From assembly GCA_018816735.1 (NCBI GenBank), contig JAHIVH010000061.1:412269-476268 (forward strand): DNA of 64,000 bases. The letters run 5' to 3'. A model generated the notes under the pieces. The model saw only the letters and a program-made list of their open reading frames with translations, was not told the origin of the DNA and made no database searches. This DNA is from Pseudomonadota bacterium. Lineage in GTDB: Bacteria; Desulfobacterota; Desulfobacteria; Desulfobacterales; JAHIVH01. Both the position numbers and the translations under genes were made by a program. Shown in pieces: positions 54,136-61,776 of the stretch (the stretch's first letter is position 1; each line of letters starts with the position of its first letter).

Positions 54136-54993
54136 TTATGCCCCCTTTTTTTCCCGGCCATTCACTTTTGTTTCAATATCTTTGTAAAGTTGAACAAATT
54201 TGCTTTTCCATTCTGGCATACGGTTGACAAAGGGCTCGCCGATGGCATAGGATTCTGCAATCCGCCGATCAAAGGGAATTTCCATTAAAATCGGTACCCC
54301 TTCCTGGTCTGCAAACGCCCTGACCTTGTCATCCCCAATATCTGAGCGGTTAATGACAAGACCACAAGGAATATCCAGAATCTTTATGGCGGACACAGCC
54401 AGTTTCAAATCATGAAGGCCAAATGGTGTGGGTTCGGTGACCAGAAGAACAAAATCCGTATCTTTCATCGCTGCGATTACCGGGCAGGACGTTCCTGGCG
54501 GTGCATCGATGATGACAGGCATATCCTTTCTGATATGCGTTTTTACGCTTCGAATCAATGGGGGGGCCATGGCTTCGCCAATGTTCAACCGGCCGTTCAG
54601 AAAAACCATATGGTCTTTACGCCCCATATCGATCATGCCGATTTCCCTTTCAGTCATATCAATCGCCTGTTCCGGGCAGACGATCCTGCAGCCGTCGCAA
54701 CTGTGGCACAGTAAGGGAAACGTCAGCACATTCGATTTTACAACGGTAATGGCGTTGAACTGGCAGATGTCCATGCATTTTTTGCAAAAGTTGCATTTCT
54801 TCAAATCAACTTTCGGCACCAGGACGGAAACAGCCAAGCTCTTTTCAATCTCTGGATAAATGAAAAGATGGGCGTTCGGTTCTTCCACGTCACAATCCAT
54901 CAATTGAACGTCTCTCTCAAGCGAAATGGCCAGATTGGTTGCGATGGTCGTTTTTCCGGTTCCGCCTTTGCCGCTTGCAATACTTACTATCAT
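54136..54993 (-). CDS. MinD-like P-loop ATPase with ferredoxin insert, paralogue
   Basis: 285 aa. It shares the layout of its neighbour: SGKGGTGKTTIATNLAI (Walker A), MDCDVEEPNAH, then two clusters CNFCKKCMDICQF and CHSCDGCRIVCPE (about 65-110), and DAPPGTSCPVIAAMKD. The pair probably acts as a heterodimer. Its ATG overlaps the TGA of the degenerate receiver gene upstream (ATGA at 54990-54993), so translation is coupled. AAGGTGG precedes the start. Second gene of the left-hand sigma-54 operon. Confidence 0.9.
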   Translation of the reverse strand: MIVSIASGKGGTGKTTIATNLAISLERDVQLMDCDVEEPNAHLFIYPEIEKSLAVSVLVPKVDLKKCNFCKKCMDICQFNAITVVKSNVLTFPLLCHSCDGCRIVCPEQAIDMTEREIGMIDMGRKDHMVFLNGRLNIGEAMAPPLIRSVKTHIRKDMPVIIDAPPGTSCPVIAAMKDTDFVLLVTEPTPFGLHDLKLAVSAIKILDIPCGLVINRSDIGDDKVRAFADQEGVPILMEIPFDRRIAESYAIGEPFVNRMPEWKSKFVQLYKDIETKVNGREKKGA

Positions 54994-55397
54994 TCAACAC
55001 CACCTTTCCGATTCACCTTTTGAGTAGAAAGATTCATGATCTTTGATAGGTTATTGAAGATTTCTTCAATATGCACCCAATCCGGTTCCACAGGAATTTG
55101 CCCCAATACGCCCAGGCCTTCTGTTGCCTCATGGAAATCGTCGTGTGACAACGAACTGACAAGTGCCGTATTCACGATGGGATTGACCTTTACGAGCTGT
55201 TTGAGGAATTCGATTCCGGTCATATCTGATAACGCTTCATCTGCGATGACCAGATCAAAGCGGGCTGTTTTCTGACGATTCATCGCCTCTTTTCCTGATG
55301 AAGTGAAAACTGTATCTACGTCTTTCAAATCAGCCATTATTTTTCTCATCCGATCGATGATTTTCTTTTCATGAGCCACAATCAATACGCCGAGCAT
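54990..55397 (-). CDS. Degenerate receiver-domain protein of the ORP-type operon
   Basis: 135 aa with the order of a response regulator: MLGVLIVAHEKKIIDRMRK, then FDLVIADEALSDMTGIEFLKQL. The acidic pair is replaced by A-H-E and the late KP motif by VEP, so phosphorylation in the normal way is unlikely although an Asp (D55-region) is retained. It may be a constitutive or redox-controlled adaptor. Start 55397 is chosen for AGGATGG just upstream; the ATG at 55406 has no gap to the site and 55427 has none. First gene downstream of the sigma-54 element at 55468-55483. Confidence 0.78.
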   Translation of the reverse strand: MLGVLIVAHEKKIIDRMRKIMADLKDVDTVFTSSGKEAMNRQKTARFDLVIADEALSDMTGIEFLKQLVKVNPIVNTALVSSLSHDDFHEATEGLGVLGQIPVEPDWVHIEEIFNNLSKIMNLSTQKVNRKGGVE

Positions 55398-55467
55398 GCT
55401 TACCATCCTATCAACAGTGTTTGTCATTCATTTGGAAAAACCGCCATGATATATCACGATTGAATGT

Positions 55468-55483
55468 TGCACAGGTTGTGCCG
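55468..55483 (-). promoter_or_regulatory. Sigma-54 promoter of the left ORP-type operon
   Basis: On the minus strand: CGGCAC, five bases, GTGCA, with GG-N10-GC spacing. It differs from consensus at the first base of each block only. Transcription should start near 55457, 60 bases before the receiver-like gene. Candidate activator sites lie upstream at 55558-55575. Confidence 0.7.
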
Positions 55484-55557
55484 AATACTATTAAAACCAT
55501 AACAAACTGATATTATATATCAATTTTAAAAATGAGACTATCATGTCGTATGTTTTA

Positions 55558-55575
55558 GGTTGCATATGTGCGACC
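55558..55575. promoter_or_regulatory. Enhancer-like site GGTTG-N6-TGCGACC
   Basis: Imperfect 18-base palindrome (GGTTGCATATGTGCGACC; 14 of 18 bases symmetric) centred about 110 bases upstream of the left sigma-54 start. Related words occur at 57188-57205 and 57241-57258, before the right sigma-54 promoter. Inferred site for the activator encoded between the two promoters. Confidence 0.5.
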
Positions 55576-55679
55576 ATTTTGCCATAATAACTGCATGGCT
55601 ACGACTGCCGAACAGCCATCCATAGGGCTTTAAATCATTTTCCATACAAGGGCATGGGGATTGCAAACCTGATGTTGAC

Positions 55680-57146
55680 ATGCACCAGATAATGATCAAT
55701 ATAAAACCAGTAAAAAAAACATTTGATTGGGTTGTTATACAGACAAAAAGGAAAATGGAATTGAAAACGAAAGATGAACAGCCGGTGCTGAATAAAACAG
55801 CGTCTTCCAATTACACGGAAATCATCCTGGAGAGTATATCAGATGGTGTGTTTACGGTAGACAGTGAATGGCGTATCACCTCCTTCAACCGGGCTGCCGA
55901 AGAAATTACAAAAATTCCCAGAGAGGAAGCCATCGGCCGTTTTTGTTTTGATGTTTTCAGAGCCAACATGTGCGAAACAAATTGTGCGTTGAGAAAGACC
56001 ATGGAAACCGGCAAGTCCATCATCAACCGGGCGGCCTTTATCGTTGATATCAACGGTCATCGGATTCCAATCAGCATCTCAACCGGTCTTCTCAAAGATG
56101 AAAAAGGGGATGTCATCGGCGGTGTTGAAAGTTTTCGTGACCTGACCCTTGTAGAAAAATTGCGAAAGGAAATCGAAGGACGATTTCAGGTAGGCGACCT
56201 GGTGAGCCGAAGTGACCTGATGAAAAAAATATTTGATGTCCTCCCGCAATTATCCGCAAGTGACAGCAGAATACTTATTCAAGGGGAAACAGGCACAGGA
56301 AAGGAGCTTCTGGCACGGGCCATTCATAACATGAGCACAAGAAGCGTAAAACCCTTTATTGCCATCAACTGCGGGGCACTACCAGACACCCTTCTTGAAT
56401 CGGAATTGTTCGGTTACAAGAAAGGGGCTTTCACTGGCGCCAATCAGGATAAACCCGGACGGTTTGAACTTGCAGACAAAGGCACCCTCTTCCTGGATGA
56501 AATCGGTGAAATCAGCCAGGCCATGCAGGTAAGACTGTTGAGAGTATTGCAGGAAAACGCCTATGAACCACTTGGAGGGACAAAACCGTTAAAAACAAAC
56601 GTCCGCGTCATTGCAGCCACCAACAAAGATCTGGCTGAACTTGTGAAAGAGGGCAAGTTTCGCCAAGACCTGTTTTTTCGGATCAATGTTGTGCGAATTG
56701 ATCTCCCCCCCCTTCATATGCGGAGAGAAGATATTCCGCTTCTGGTGGATCACTTCATATCCAAATTCAATGACCTTCAGAATAAATCCATTACAAGTGT
56801 TTCCCCGGAAGTGTTATCATTCCTGATGTCCCATGATTATCCGGGCAATATCCGTGAACTTGAAAATATAATAGAACACGCATTCGTTCTTTTAAGCGAG
56901 GGAATGATCGAGCCGCAGCACCTGCCAAAAGATCTGATTGCGCACATACCGCAGAGCAAGATTCAGGGAAATATCAATACCGCTGTCCGCATGATTGAAA
57001 TTCAGACCATTCATGACGCCCTAAAGCGAAACAACTTCAACCGCCTGAAAACATCAAAAGAATTAGGCATTCACAAAAGCACTCTCTTCAGAAAATTAAA
57101 ACGGCTTGGCATAACGCTACCCCCAAAAAACAGCAAAAAAAACTGA
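55680..57146 (+). CDS. PAS-domain sigma-54-dependent activator of the ORP-type cluster
   Basis: 488 aa. A PAS domain (about 45-155: IILESISDGVFTVDSEWRITSFNRAAEEI; a Cys pair in ANMCETNC could be redox-active) precedes the AAA+ domain: Walker A GETGTGKELLAR, canonical GAFTGA loop, FLDEIGE and FFRINVVRIDLPPL. Fis-like HTH at the end (NRLKTSKELGIHKSTLFRKLK). No receiver domain: the PAS is the likely sensor. It sits between two sigma-54 promoters, matching the cognate regulator of the divergent ORP operons known from Desulfovibrio. The start is uncertain; 55755 (ATG with AAGGA) would drop 25 residues ahead of the PAS. Confidence 0.9.
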   Translation: MHQIMINIKPVKKTFDWVVIQTKRKMELKTKDEQPVLNKTASSNYTEIILESISDGVFTVDSEWRITSFNRAAEEITKIPREEAIGRFCFDVFRANMCETNCALRKTMETGKSIINRAAFIVDINGHRIPISISTGLLKDEKGDVIGGVESFRDLTLVEKLRKEIEGRFQVGDLVSRSDLMKKIFDVLPQLSASDSRILIQGETGTGKELLARAIHNMSTRSVKPFIAINCGALPDTLLESELFGYKKGAFTGANQDKPGRFELADKGTLFLDEIGEISQAMQVRLLRVLQENAYEPLGGTKPLKTNVRVIAATNKDLAELVKEGKFRQDLFFRINVVRIDLPPLHMRREDIPLLVDHFISKFNDLQNKSITSVSPEVLSFLMSHDYPGNIRELENIIEHAFVLLSEGMIEPQHLPKDLIAHIPQSKIQGNINTAVRMIEIQTIHDALKRNNFNRLKTSKELGIHKSTLFRKLKRLGITLPPKNSKKN

Positions 57147-57187
57147 CACACCCGGCCCAAATGCCATAAAGTTAAAGGGGCGTTAAG

Positions 57188-57258
57188 TTTGCGACATTGA
57201 CAACCACCCTCTAAAGAGTCGCGATTCTAACGCCTTCAAAGGTCGCAATGCTGCGTTT
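57188..57258. promoter_or_regulatory. Cluster of enhancer-like sites upstream of the right sigma-54 promoter
   Basis: Words of the form GGTYG-N6-T(G/C)CG: 57188-57205 (inverted orientation), 57217-57232 (weaker) and 57241-57258, with centres about 28 and 25 bases apart and about 130-185 bases upstream of the predicted start. They resemble the site at 55558-55575. The match was made by eye and is partial. Confidence 0.4.
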
Positions 57259-57354
57259 GCTTTTTCCAAATCAGTTGGTGCAAATTTCTTTCAACATCTT
57301 TTAACTATCTATAATTATATAAAATTTTAGAATCCGTTCGCCCAATTTTCAATC

Positions 57355-57370
57355 TGGCATGGAGATTGCT
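57355..57370 (+). promoter_or_regulatory. Sigma-54 promoter of the right ORP-type operon
   Basis: TGGCAT, five bases, TTGCT: a full match to TGGCAYRnnnnTTGCW with GG-N10-GC spacing. Transcription should start near 57381. This excludes a start codon at 57366 for the next gene and favours ATG 57402. Confidence 0.85.
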
Positions 57371-57401
57371 CTTGATAGAAGAAAAAGGAGATAACTGCAG
57401 C

Positions 57402-57965
57402 ATGAAAGTAGCGATTACGGCTTGGGAAAATAGGATCTCACCTGTTTTCGATTCCGCAAGCACCCTTCTAATAGCGGAAATAGAAAATTCAGAAGTTATT
57501 GCCAGAGCCTACGAACCATTTAATCCGACAAAGGCTTCCCGCCTGGCCGAAGCGCTGAAAAACCTGGGCATAGACATTCTGATCTGCGGTGCAATTTCAA
57601 AGATCCTTTCGAACGTTATTGAATTCAGCGGGATCACTCTGATTCCGTTTATCGGCGGCAATGTTGAGGAAGTGCTTGAGTGTTATACAAAAGACCGGAA
57701 GATCGTTCCAGAGTTTTTATTGCCAGGGTGTAACCAAAGACGTTGCCAGAATAGAAGTCGTTATCATGAGAATCAAAACAGTCAAAAAGAGGTGGGTATT
57801 ATGCCAAAAAAAGATGGAAAAGGTCCGCATGGACAGGGAGCCGGCACAGGTAAAGGTGCTGGCGGCTGTCCGCAAGGAAAAGGCAGTAGTCCACAGGGCC
57901 AAGGAAAAGGTATGGGTAAGGGAAAAGGCCAGGGCTGTGGCCAGGGTCAAGGTGGAAACCGGTAG
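57402..57965 (+). CDS. NifX-like ORP-family protein with Gly-rich C-terminal extension
   Basis: 187 aa. Residues 1-115 are a NifX/ORP-like fold (MKVAITAWENRISPVFDS, ILICGAISKILSNVIEFSG, IPFIGGNVEEVL). Residues about 134-187 are an unusual Gly/Lys/Gln tail beginning MPKKDGKGPHGQGAGTGKG. That segment has its own ATG (57801) and an AGAGGTGG site just upstream, so a separate 54-residue protein may also be made from it. The two Cys in the tail (GGCPQG, GQGCGQ) may bind metal. The sigma-54 promoter at 57355-57370 fixes the start downstream of 57381. Gene order next to DUF5320 and Mrp is typical of the ORP cluster. Confidence 0.82.
   Translation: MKVAITAWENRISPVFDSASTLLIAEIENSEVIARAYEPFNPTKASRLAEALKNLGIDILICGAISKILSNVIEFSGITLIPFIGGNVEEVLECYTKDRKIVPEFLLPGCNQRRCQNRSRYHENQNSQKEVGIMPKKDGKGPHGQGAGTGKGAGGCPQGKGSSPQGQGKGMGKGKGQGCGQGQGGNR
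57801..57965 (+). CDS. Possible internal start: Gly-rich 54-aa protein
   Basis: In frame with the NifX-like gene but with an independent ATG and a Shine-Dalgarno-like AGAGGTGG. The sequence, MPKKDGKGPHGQGAGTGKG onward, looks like a complete small protein start of the DUF5320-neighbour type (MP..DGTGPxGxGxxTGRG). Either the two are fused, or both long and short forms are made. No known function. This is a possible alternative product, not a second certain gene. Confidence 0.35.
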   Translation: MPKKDGKGPHGQGAGTGKGAGGCPQGKGSSPQGQGKGMGKGKGQGCGQGQGGNR

Positions 57966-57997
57966 AATACATATCATTTTTTAAGGAGGTAATCATC

Positions 57998-58336
57998 ATG
58001 CCAGGATATAATCGAACAGGGCCATCAGGTGCAGGCCCCATGACAGGCAGAGGAAGAGGTTTGTGTAATACAGATCCGGATTATGGCAGACCATTTCCGG
58101 ATATACCGCTCGGTTTGATACGCGGTGCCGGTTTCGGCCGTGGTGCGGGCTTTGGCAGACGCCTAAGAGGTCAAATGGCTGCAGGTCGTGGTATGGGCGG
58201 CCGTTTTTTTGAGAGACGGTTTAATTATGACACGCCTTCAGACGAACTGAGTTTGCTTAAAGCTGAAGCAGAGTCTGCCAAAAAACACCTGGAAACCATT
58301 GAGGCAAGGATTACTGCGCTGAAAAAAACACCCTAA
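57998..58336 (+). CDS. DUF5320-type protein
   Basis: 112 aa starting MPGYNRTGPSGAGPMTGRGRGLC, the diagnostic opening of DUF5320. A Gly/Arg-rich middle (GRGAGFGRRLRGQMAAGRG) is followed by a coiled coil (DELSLLKAEAESAKKHLETIEARI), so it may oligomerise or bind the NifX-like proteins. The family is found with ORP-type and Mrp-type genes in anaerobes. AAGGAGG precedes ATG 57998. It is followed by a hairpin and a T-run at 58381-58436. Confidence 0.88.
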   Translation: MPGYNRTGPSGAGPMTGRGRGLCNTDPDYGRPFPDIPLGLIRGAGFGRGAGFGRRLRGQMAAGRGMGGRFFERRFNYDTPSDELSLLKAEAESAKKHLETIEARITALKKTP

Positions 58337-58347
58337 TGTCTTTTGCC

Positions 58348-58369
58348 ATTGCACAGCTTGGTGTGCAAT
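58348..58369. promoter_or_regulatory. Perfect dyad ATTGCACA-N6-TGTGCAAT
   Basis: 8-base arms and a 6-base loop, just downstream of the DUF5320 stop. It could be an operator for the Mrp gene or part of the transcript end; it is not followed by a T-run itself. Confidence 0.45.
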
Positions 58370-58380
58370 TCTCCCCCTGA

Positions 58381-58436
58381 TCAGTCCCTGGTGATCGTAT
58401 TTCATCGCCAGGGACTGAAACGGGAAATATTTTTTT
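58381..58436 (+). terminator. Terminator/attenuator between DUF5320 and Mrp genes
   Basis: Perfect 11-base arms TCAGTCCCTGG (58381-58391) and CCAGGGACTGA (58408-58418) with an internal GAT/ATC extension, then a T-run at 58429-58436. It should end or thin the right sigma-54 transcript before the Mrp gene. Confidence 0.72.
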
Positions 58437-58521
58437 ATGAATGATAGGAATACGTAGTCTTTGCCCTCTATAGTGTCATGGGGAAAAGAATGTTTTTTAA
58501 GTGGGTCTGAAGGGAGTAAGA

Positions 58522-59361
58522 ATGAGCAGCAAACCAAAAGGAATTCATATTGCAGACAAACCACCGGAACCGGACCCGGATGAGCTTGCCAAACTGTCTT
58601 TACGCAAAATCAAAAATATATTTATGGTCATGAGTGGTAAGGGTGGCGTAGGAAAAACAAGCGTGTCCGTCAATCTTGCGCTCGCTCTTGCCAAAAAAGG
58701 ATTTAAGGTCGGCTTGATGGACGTGGATGTCCATGGTCCCGATGTCCCACGGATGCTGGGTTTAAAAGGTCCTCTCACCGCCACCGAGAGTCAAAAAATT
58801 AAACCCATGGCGTATTCAGAGAATCTTGTCGCGGTTTCTGTTGAATCATTTATGCCTGACAAAGATACTGCGATTATATGGCGCGGTCCGTTCAAGCACA
58901 CGGCGATTCGTCAGTTTATCGGGGATGTGGCATGGGGTGAGCTTGATTTTCTAATTATTGATGCGCCCCCGGGAACGGGTGATGAACCGCTGACAGTTGC
59001 CCAGCTGATTGATAATGCAAGGGCCATCATTGTGACAACCCCCCAGGAGGTTGCTCTGGCCGATGTCAGAAAGTCGATCAGTTTCTGTAGAACCGTGAAT
59101 CTGAATATCTTCGGCATCGTTGAAAATATGAGCGGCTATGTCTGTCCGCATTGTGATCATGTCCTGGATATTTTTGGAAAAGGCGGCGGCGAAAGAACCG
59201 CGTCTGACGCCTCGATATATTTTTTAGGAAGCATTCCATTTGACCCGAACATGGTCAAAAGCAGTGATGCAGGTGTCTCTTTTCTGGAAACATATGCGGA
59301 TTCTCCTGTAACAAAAGCGTTTGAAAAAATTTCGGATAAAATGTCAGAACTTATGGATTAA
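58522..59361 (+). CDS. Mrp/NBP35-family Fe-S carrier ATPase
   Basis: 279 aa. Deviant Walker A MSGKGGVGKTSVSVNLAL (about residues 35-45), VDVHGPDVPRMLG, DAPPGTGDEPLTVAQL and the C-terminal CPHCDH (CxxC) that binds a bridging [4Fe-4S] cluster at the dimer interface. Mrp proteins carry Fe-S clusters to acceptors; in Desulfovibrio an Mrp protein is encoded in the orp operon. Start 58522 is set by AAGGGAG six bases upstream. It is probably only partly co-transcribed with the ORP genes because of the hairpin upstream. Confidence 0.92.
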   Translation: MSSKPKGIHIADKPPEPDPDELAKLSLRKIKNIFMVMSGKGGVGKTSVSVNLALALAKKGFKVGLMDVDVHGPDVPRMLGLKGPLTATESQKIKPMAYSENLVAVSVESFMPDKDTAIIWRGPFKHTAIRQFIGDVAWGELDFLIIDAPPGTGDEPLTVAQLIDNARAIIVTTPQEVALADVRKSISFCRTVNLNIFGIVENMSGYVCPHCDHVLDIFGKGGGERTASDASIYFLGSIPFDPNMVKSSDAGVSFLETYADSPVTKAFEKISDKMSELMD

Positions 59362-59405
59362 TAAGTATCTTAGCCTATTTCTGTTTCGTTCGGTAGGGAT
59401 TACCT

Positions 59406-60071
59406 GTGCTGAAGCTTAAAATTGTTCAAAATGGAACCTTTGTGATGACGCCTGAAAAAGGCGTCATCGATAACCGGCCCACATGTTCCCTGATAGAATC
59501 GCAAGGGTTAAATGCACTGGATAAATGGTATGTGTTAATCGACCTTGATCATCCTGCCAAAAAAAGCTCGGATCTGGTCACGTCGCTTGCGGCATTCAAT
59601 GTGAGCCCCAAAGAGATCAACGTGGTGATATTTACCCACCTTCATCCGGATCACATGGGGCACAAGGATCTTTTTCCCAACGCACTTTTTATTTTTCATA
59701 AAGACGAGAAGTTATCCTTCCATTTTAAACACAATAAAACGCTCGAACTTGAAGGCGATGCTGTCTACGACCTGTCCGAAAACGGCTGGCCGCAATACAT
59801 GGATGGCATGCCGGACTTGAGAAAGCTCGGCAACTATTTGTATATAAAGCATTGTCCGGGACATACCAAAGGCTCTCTGGTGATGTTCGCCTGCATAGAA
59901 AAAATGATCTTCGCCTTTGTAGGTGGGATATTCCTGAATAAATCATATTACGAAAACTGGCAGCCCCCTGGCATGTCCTGGAACCAGGAAATAATTTATG
60001 ATCATATGCGTTTTATTCAAGAACATGCAAATGTCATTGTGCCCGGACATGGAAAACCATTTATAATATAA
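59406..60071 (+). CDS. Metallo-beta-lactamase-fold protein, motif-4 Asp missing
   Basis: 221 aa. The metal-binding THLHPDHMGH (HxHxDH, about 78-87), HCPGHTKGS (His 3) and a final VPGHGKPF (His 5) are all in place. The segment where MBL hydrolases have the metal-bridging Asp (usually TGD) reads FVGG, so a binuclear site is doubtful. It starts at GTG 59406, 44 bases after the Mrp stop, with AGGG upstream. Probably part of the Mrp-CGGC-FmdB group; substrate unknown. Confidence 0.83.
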   Translation: MLKLKIVQNGTFVMTPEKGVIDNRPTCSLIESQGLNALDKWYVLIDLDHPAKKSSDLVTSLAAFNVSPKEINVVIFTHLHPDHMGHKDLFPNALFIFHKDEKLSFHFKHNKTLELEGDAVYDLSENGWPQYMDGMPDLRKLGNYLYIKHCPGHTKGSLVMFACIEKMIFAFVGGIFLNKSYYENWQPPGMSWNQEIIYDHMRFIQEHANVIVPGHGKPFII

Positions 60072-60100
60072 TAAACACCTAAGTTGAAAAAGGAGACAGC

Positions 60101-60466
60101 ATGGAAAAAATTTTAATCGTTGGTTGCAAAAAAGCTATGGATGACGTCTGCATCGGCTGCTCCAGATGCTTGGTCGGATTTAACAGAAAAGCAGGCATGT
60201 TTGAACGGTATAAAGGCAAGGATGCGGAAATAACAGGTCTTTTGAATTGCGGGGATTGCCCTGGTGCGACGATTGTGACCCGGCTTGCCCAGGTTAATTT
60301 GTGGAACAAACCCATGGATGAAAAAATAACCAAGGTTCATATTGCCCCCTGTATTGTGGATCATTGTCCCCACAAGGAAACGATTATGAATAAAATCAAG
60401 GCGAAAGCCGGGGTGGAAGTCATAGAAGGAACACATCCATATAAACCGGATAATATATTCGCATAA
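60101..60466 (+). CDS. CGGC-domain protein
   Basis: 121 aa. Cys-rich: CxxxxxxxxCIGCSRC at the start and NCGDCPGATIVTRL in the middle, where the name-giving CGGC is CGDC, then APCIVDHCPHKETI. CGGC-domain proteins occur with ORP-like and metal-handling genes of anaerobes and are thought to bind metal or Fe-S clusters. No signal peptide. AAAGGAG precedes ATG 60101. Confidence 0.88.
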   Translation: MEKILIVGCKKAMDDVCIGCSRCLVGFNRKAGMFERYKGKDAEITGLLNCGDCPGATIVTRLAQVNLWNKPMDEKITKVHIAPCIVDHCPHKETIMNKIKAKAGVEVIEGTHPYKPDNIFA

Positions 60467-60483
60467 AAAAGGAGTAAATACAC

Positions 60484-60738
60484 ATGCCATTATATGATTA
60501 TCAGTGTGAAGACTGCGGTAAGTTAAGTGAAATACTTATTTTCGGTCAAGAAGATACGCCTACCTGCCGTTCGTGTGGCAGCCATCAAATGAAAAAACTC
60601 ATTTCTGCCCACTCTTCAATGTCAGGCCCTGTTAAAAACAGCATGCCGGGTTTAGGAGATACGGCATGTTGCGGTTCTGCACCGGGCCAAGCCGCCGGTT
60701 GTGCCGGTCCCGGCAGCTGTTGCGGAAAAAATTTCTGA
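60484..60738 (+). CDS. FmdB-family zinc-ribbon protein
   Basis: 84 aa. MPLYDYQCEDCGK...TCRSCGSHQMKKLIS gives a two-CxxC zinc ribbon (C8, C11, C28, C31), the standard FmdB regulatory-protein opening. The C-terminal half carries five further Cys (TACCGS, AAGCAGPGSCCGK), likely another metal site. The family is often annotated as formamidase regulatory, which is not demonstrated here. AAAGGAG precedes ATG 60484. Confidence 0.9.
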   Translation: MPLYDYQCEDCGKLSEILIFGQEDTPTCRSCGSHQMKKLISAHSSMSGPVKNSMPGLGDTACCGSAPGQAAGCAGPGSCCGKNF

Positions 60739-60785
60739 TCAGATGAAAACGATTATTGATTCTTATTTATAGAGGAGATGTATTG

Positions 60786-61664
60786 ATGCGTGTGACCCAA
60801 TTGTATGAACAAAAAAAGAACGTGATATCCATGGAGTTCTTTCCCCCTCGAAACGAAAAGGCTGTCCAGACATTCGGCCCGATGATTGATTCACTTGCCA
60901 CACTGAAACCCGATTACATGTCTATTACATTTGGTGCAGGAGGCTCTACCCGGGAGGGCTCCTATCAAACCGTGAGGCAGGTCATGATGGAAAAGAAGAT
61001 GCCTGTGGTCGCCTATATGGCCGGTTACGGGCTTGGACCTGATGAAATTACAGAGGTTCTTGATAAATATAAAGGCCTGGGGGTTCAGACCATCTTTGTC
61101 ATCCGGGGTGACAGGCCCCAGGGAAATGATTTTACACCCCATCCGGACAGCTTTTCCTATGCTTCGGAAATGATCGCTTTTATTAAAAAACGGTATGATT
61201 TCACACTAGGATGTGCCGGGTATCCGGAAGGACATATTGAGGCGAAGAGTCTGGAAAAGGATATCGAATTTTTAAAGAAGAAAGTGGATAACGGGGCCGA
61301 ATATATTGTCGCCCAATATTTTTACGACAATTCCTTTTTTTTCGACTATGTTGACAAATGCAGGAAAATGGGGATTCAGGTTCCAATCATACCGGGGATT
61401 ATGCCGGTTTATACACTGAAAATGACGCAAATGCTCTCTAAAGTATGTGGCGCTAAGATCACGGATAAATTGCAGCAGAAACTTGATGCAGTGGATGCAG
61501 AAGATAAGGACGCCGTGTTAAATTTAGGTGTTGATTTTGCCGTTGAGCAATGTGCGGGACTGTTAAAGGAAGGTGTGCCCGGACTCCATTTCTACACCAT
61601 GGACAGGCGCAAATCAACAACCGCCATTATTACCCGTTTAAAAGAGGATCGCTTGCTGTCATAA
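60786..61664 (+). CDS. metF: Methylenetetrahydrofolate reductase
   Basis: 292-aa TIM-barrel flavoenzyme that reduces methylene-THF to methyl-THF, in methionine synthesis or the Wood-Ljungdahl pathway of sulfate reducers. Motifs: ISMEFFPPRNEKA (catalytic Glu), YMSITFGAGGSTREGS, TIFVIRGDRPQG, GAEYIVAQYFYDN and PGIMPVYTL. Start 60786 is preferred because GAGGAG is nine bases upstream; the open frame runs back to 60756. No MetV partner gene is adjacent. It opens a group of single-enzyme genes to the right. Confidence 0.94.
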   Translation: MRVTQLYEQKKNVISMEFFPPRNEKAVQTFGPMIDSLATLKPDYMSITFGAGGSTREGSYQTVRQVMMEKKMPVVAYMAGYGLGPDEITEVLDKYKGLGVQTIFVIRGDRPQGNDFTPHPDSFSYASEMIAFIKKRYDFTLGCAGYPEGHIEAKSLEKDIEFLKKKVDNGAEYIVAQYFYDNSFFFDYVDKCRKMGIQVPIIPGIMPVYTLKMTQMLSKVCGAKITDKLQQKLDAVDAEDKDAVLNLGVDFAVEQCAGLLKEGVPGLHFYTMDRRKSTTAIITRLKEDRLLS

Positions 61665-61728
61665 GCATGACTTACCGAAACAAAAAAAGTGCACAGCAGG
61701 TCTGAAGCCATAATTTTTTTTCATATAT

Positions 61729-61761
61729 AGACTTTCGAAAAAATATATTTTCTGAAAGTCT
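61729..61761. promoter_or_regulatory. 33-base inverted repeat upstream of the CoA-disulfide-reductase-like gene
   Basis: Arms AGACTTTC (61729-61736) and GAAAGTCT (61754-61761) flank a partly symmetric centre with GAAAA and TTTTC. Just 15 bases before the GTG start and lacking a T-run after it, so an operator or leader hairpin is likelier than a terminator. Confidence 0.5.
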
Positions 61762-61776
61762 GTAGCAGGAGTAGAT

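Noticed and set aside
52213..54993. Nitrogen-fixation genes
   Set aside because: NifX-like and Fe-S MinD-like proteins belong to the ORP-type set here; no nifHDK, nifEN or nifB is present.
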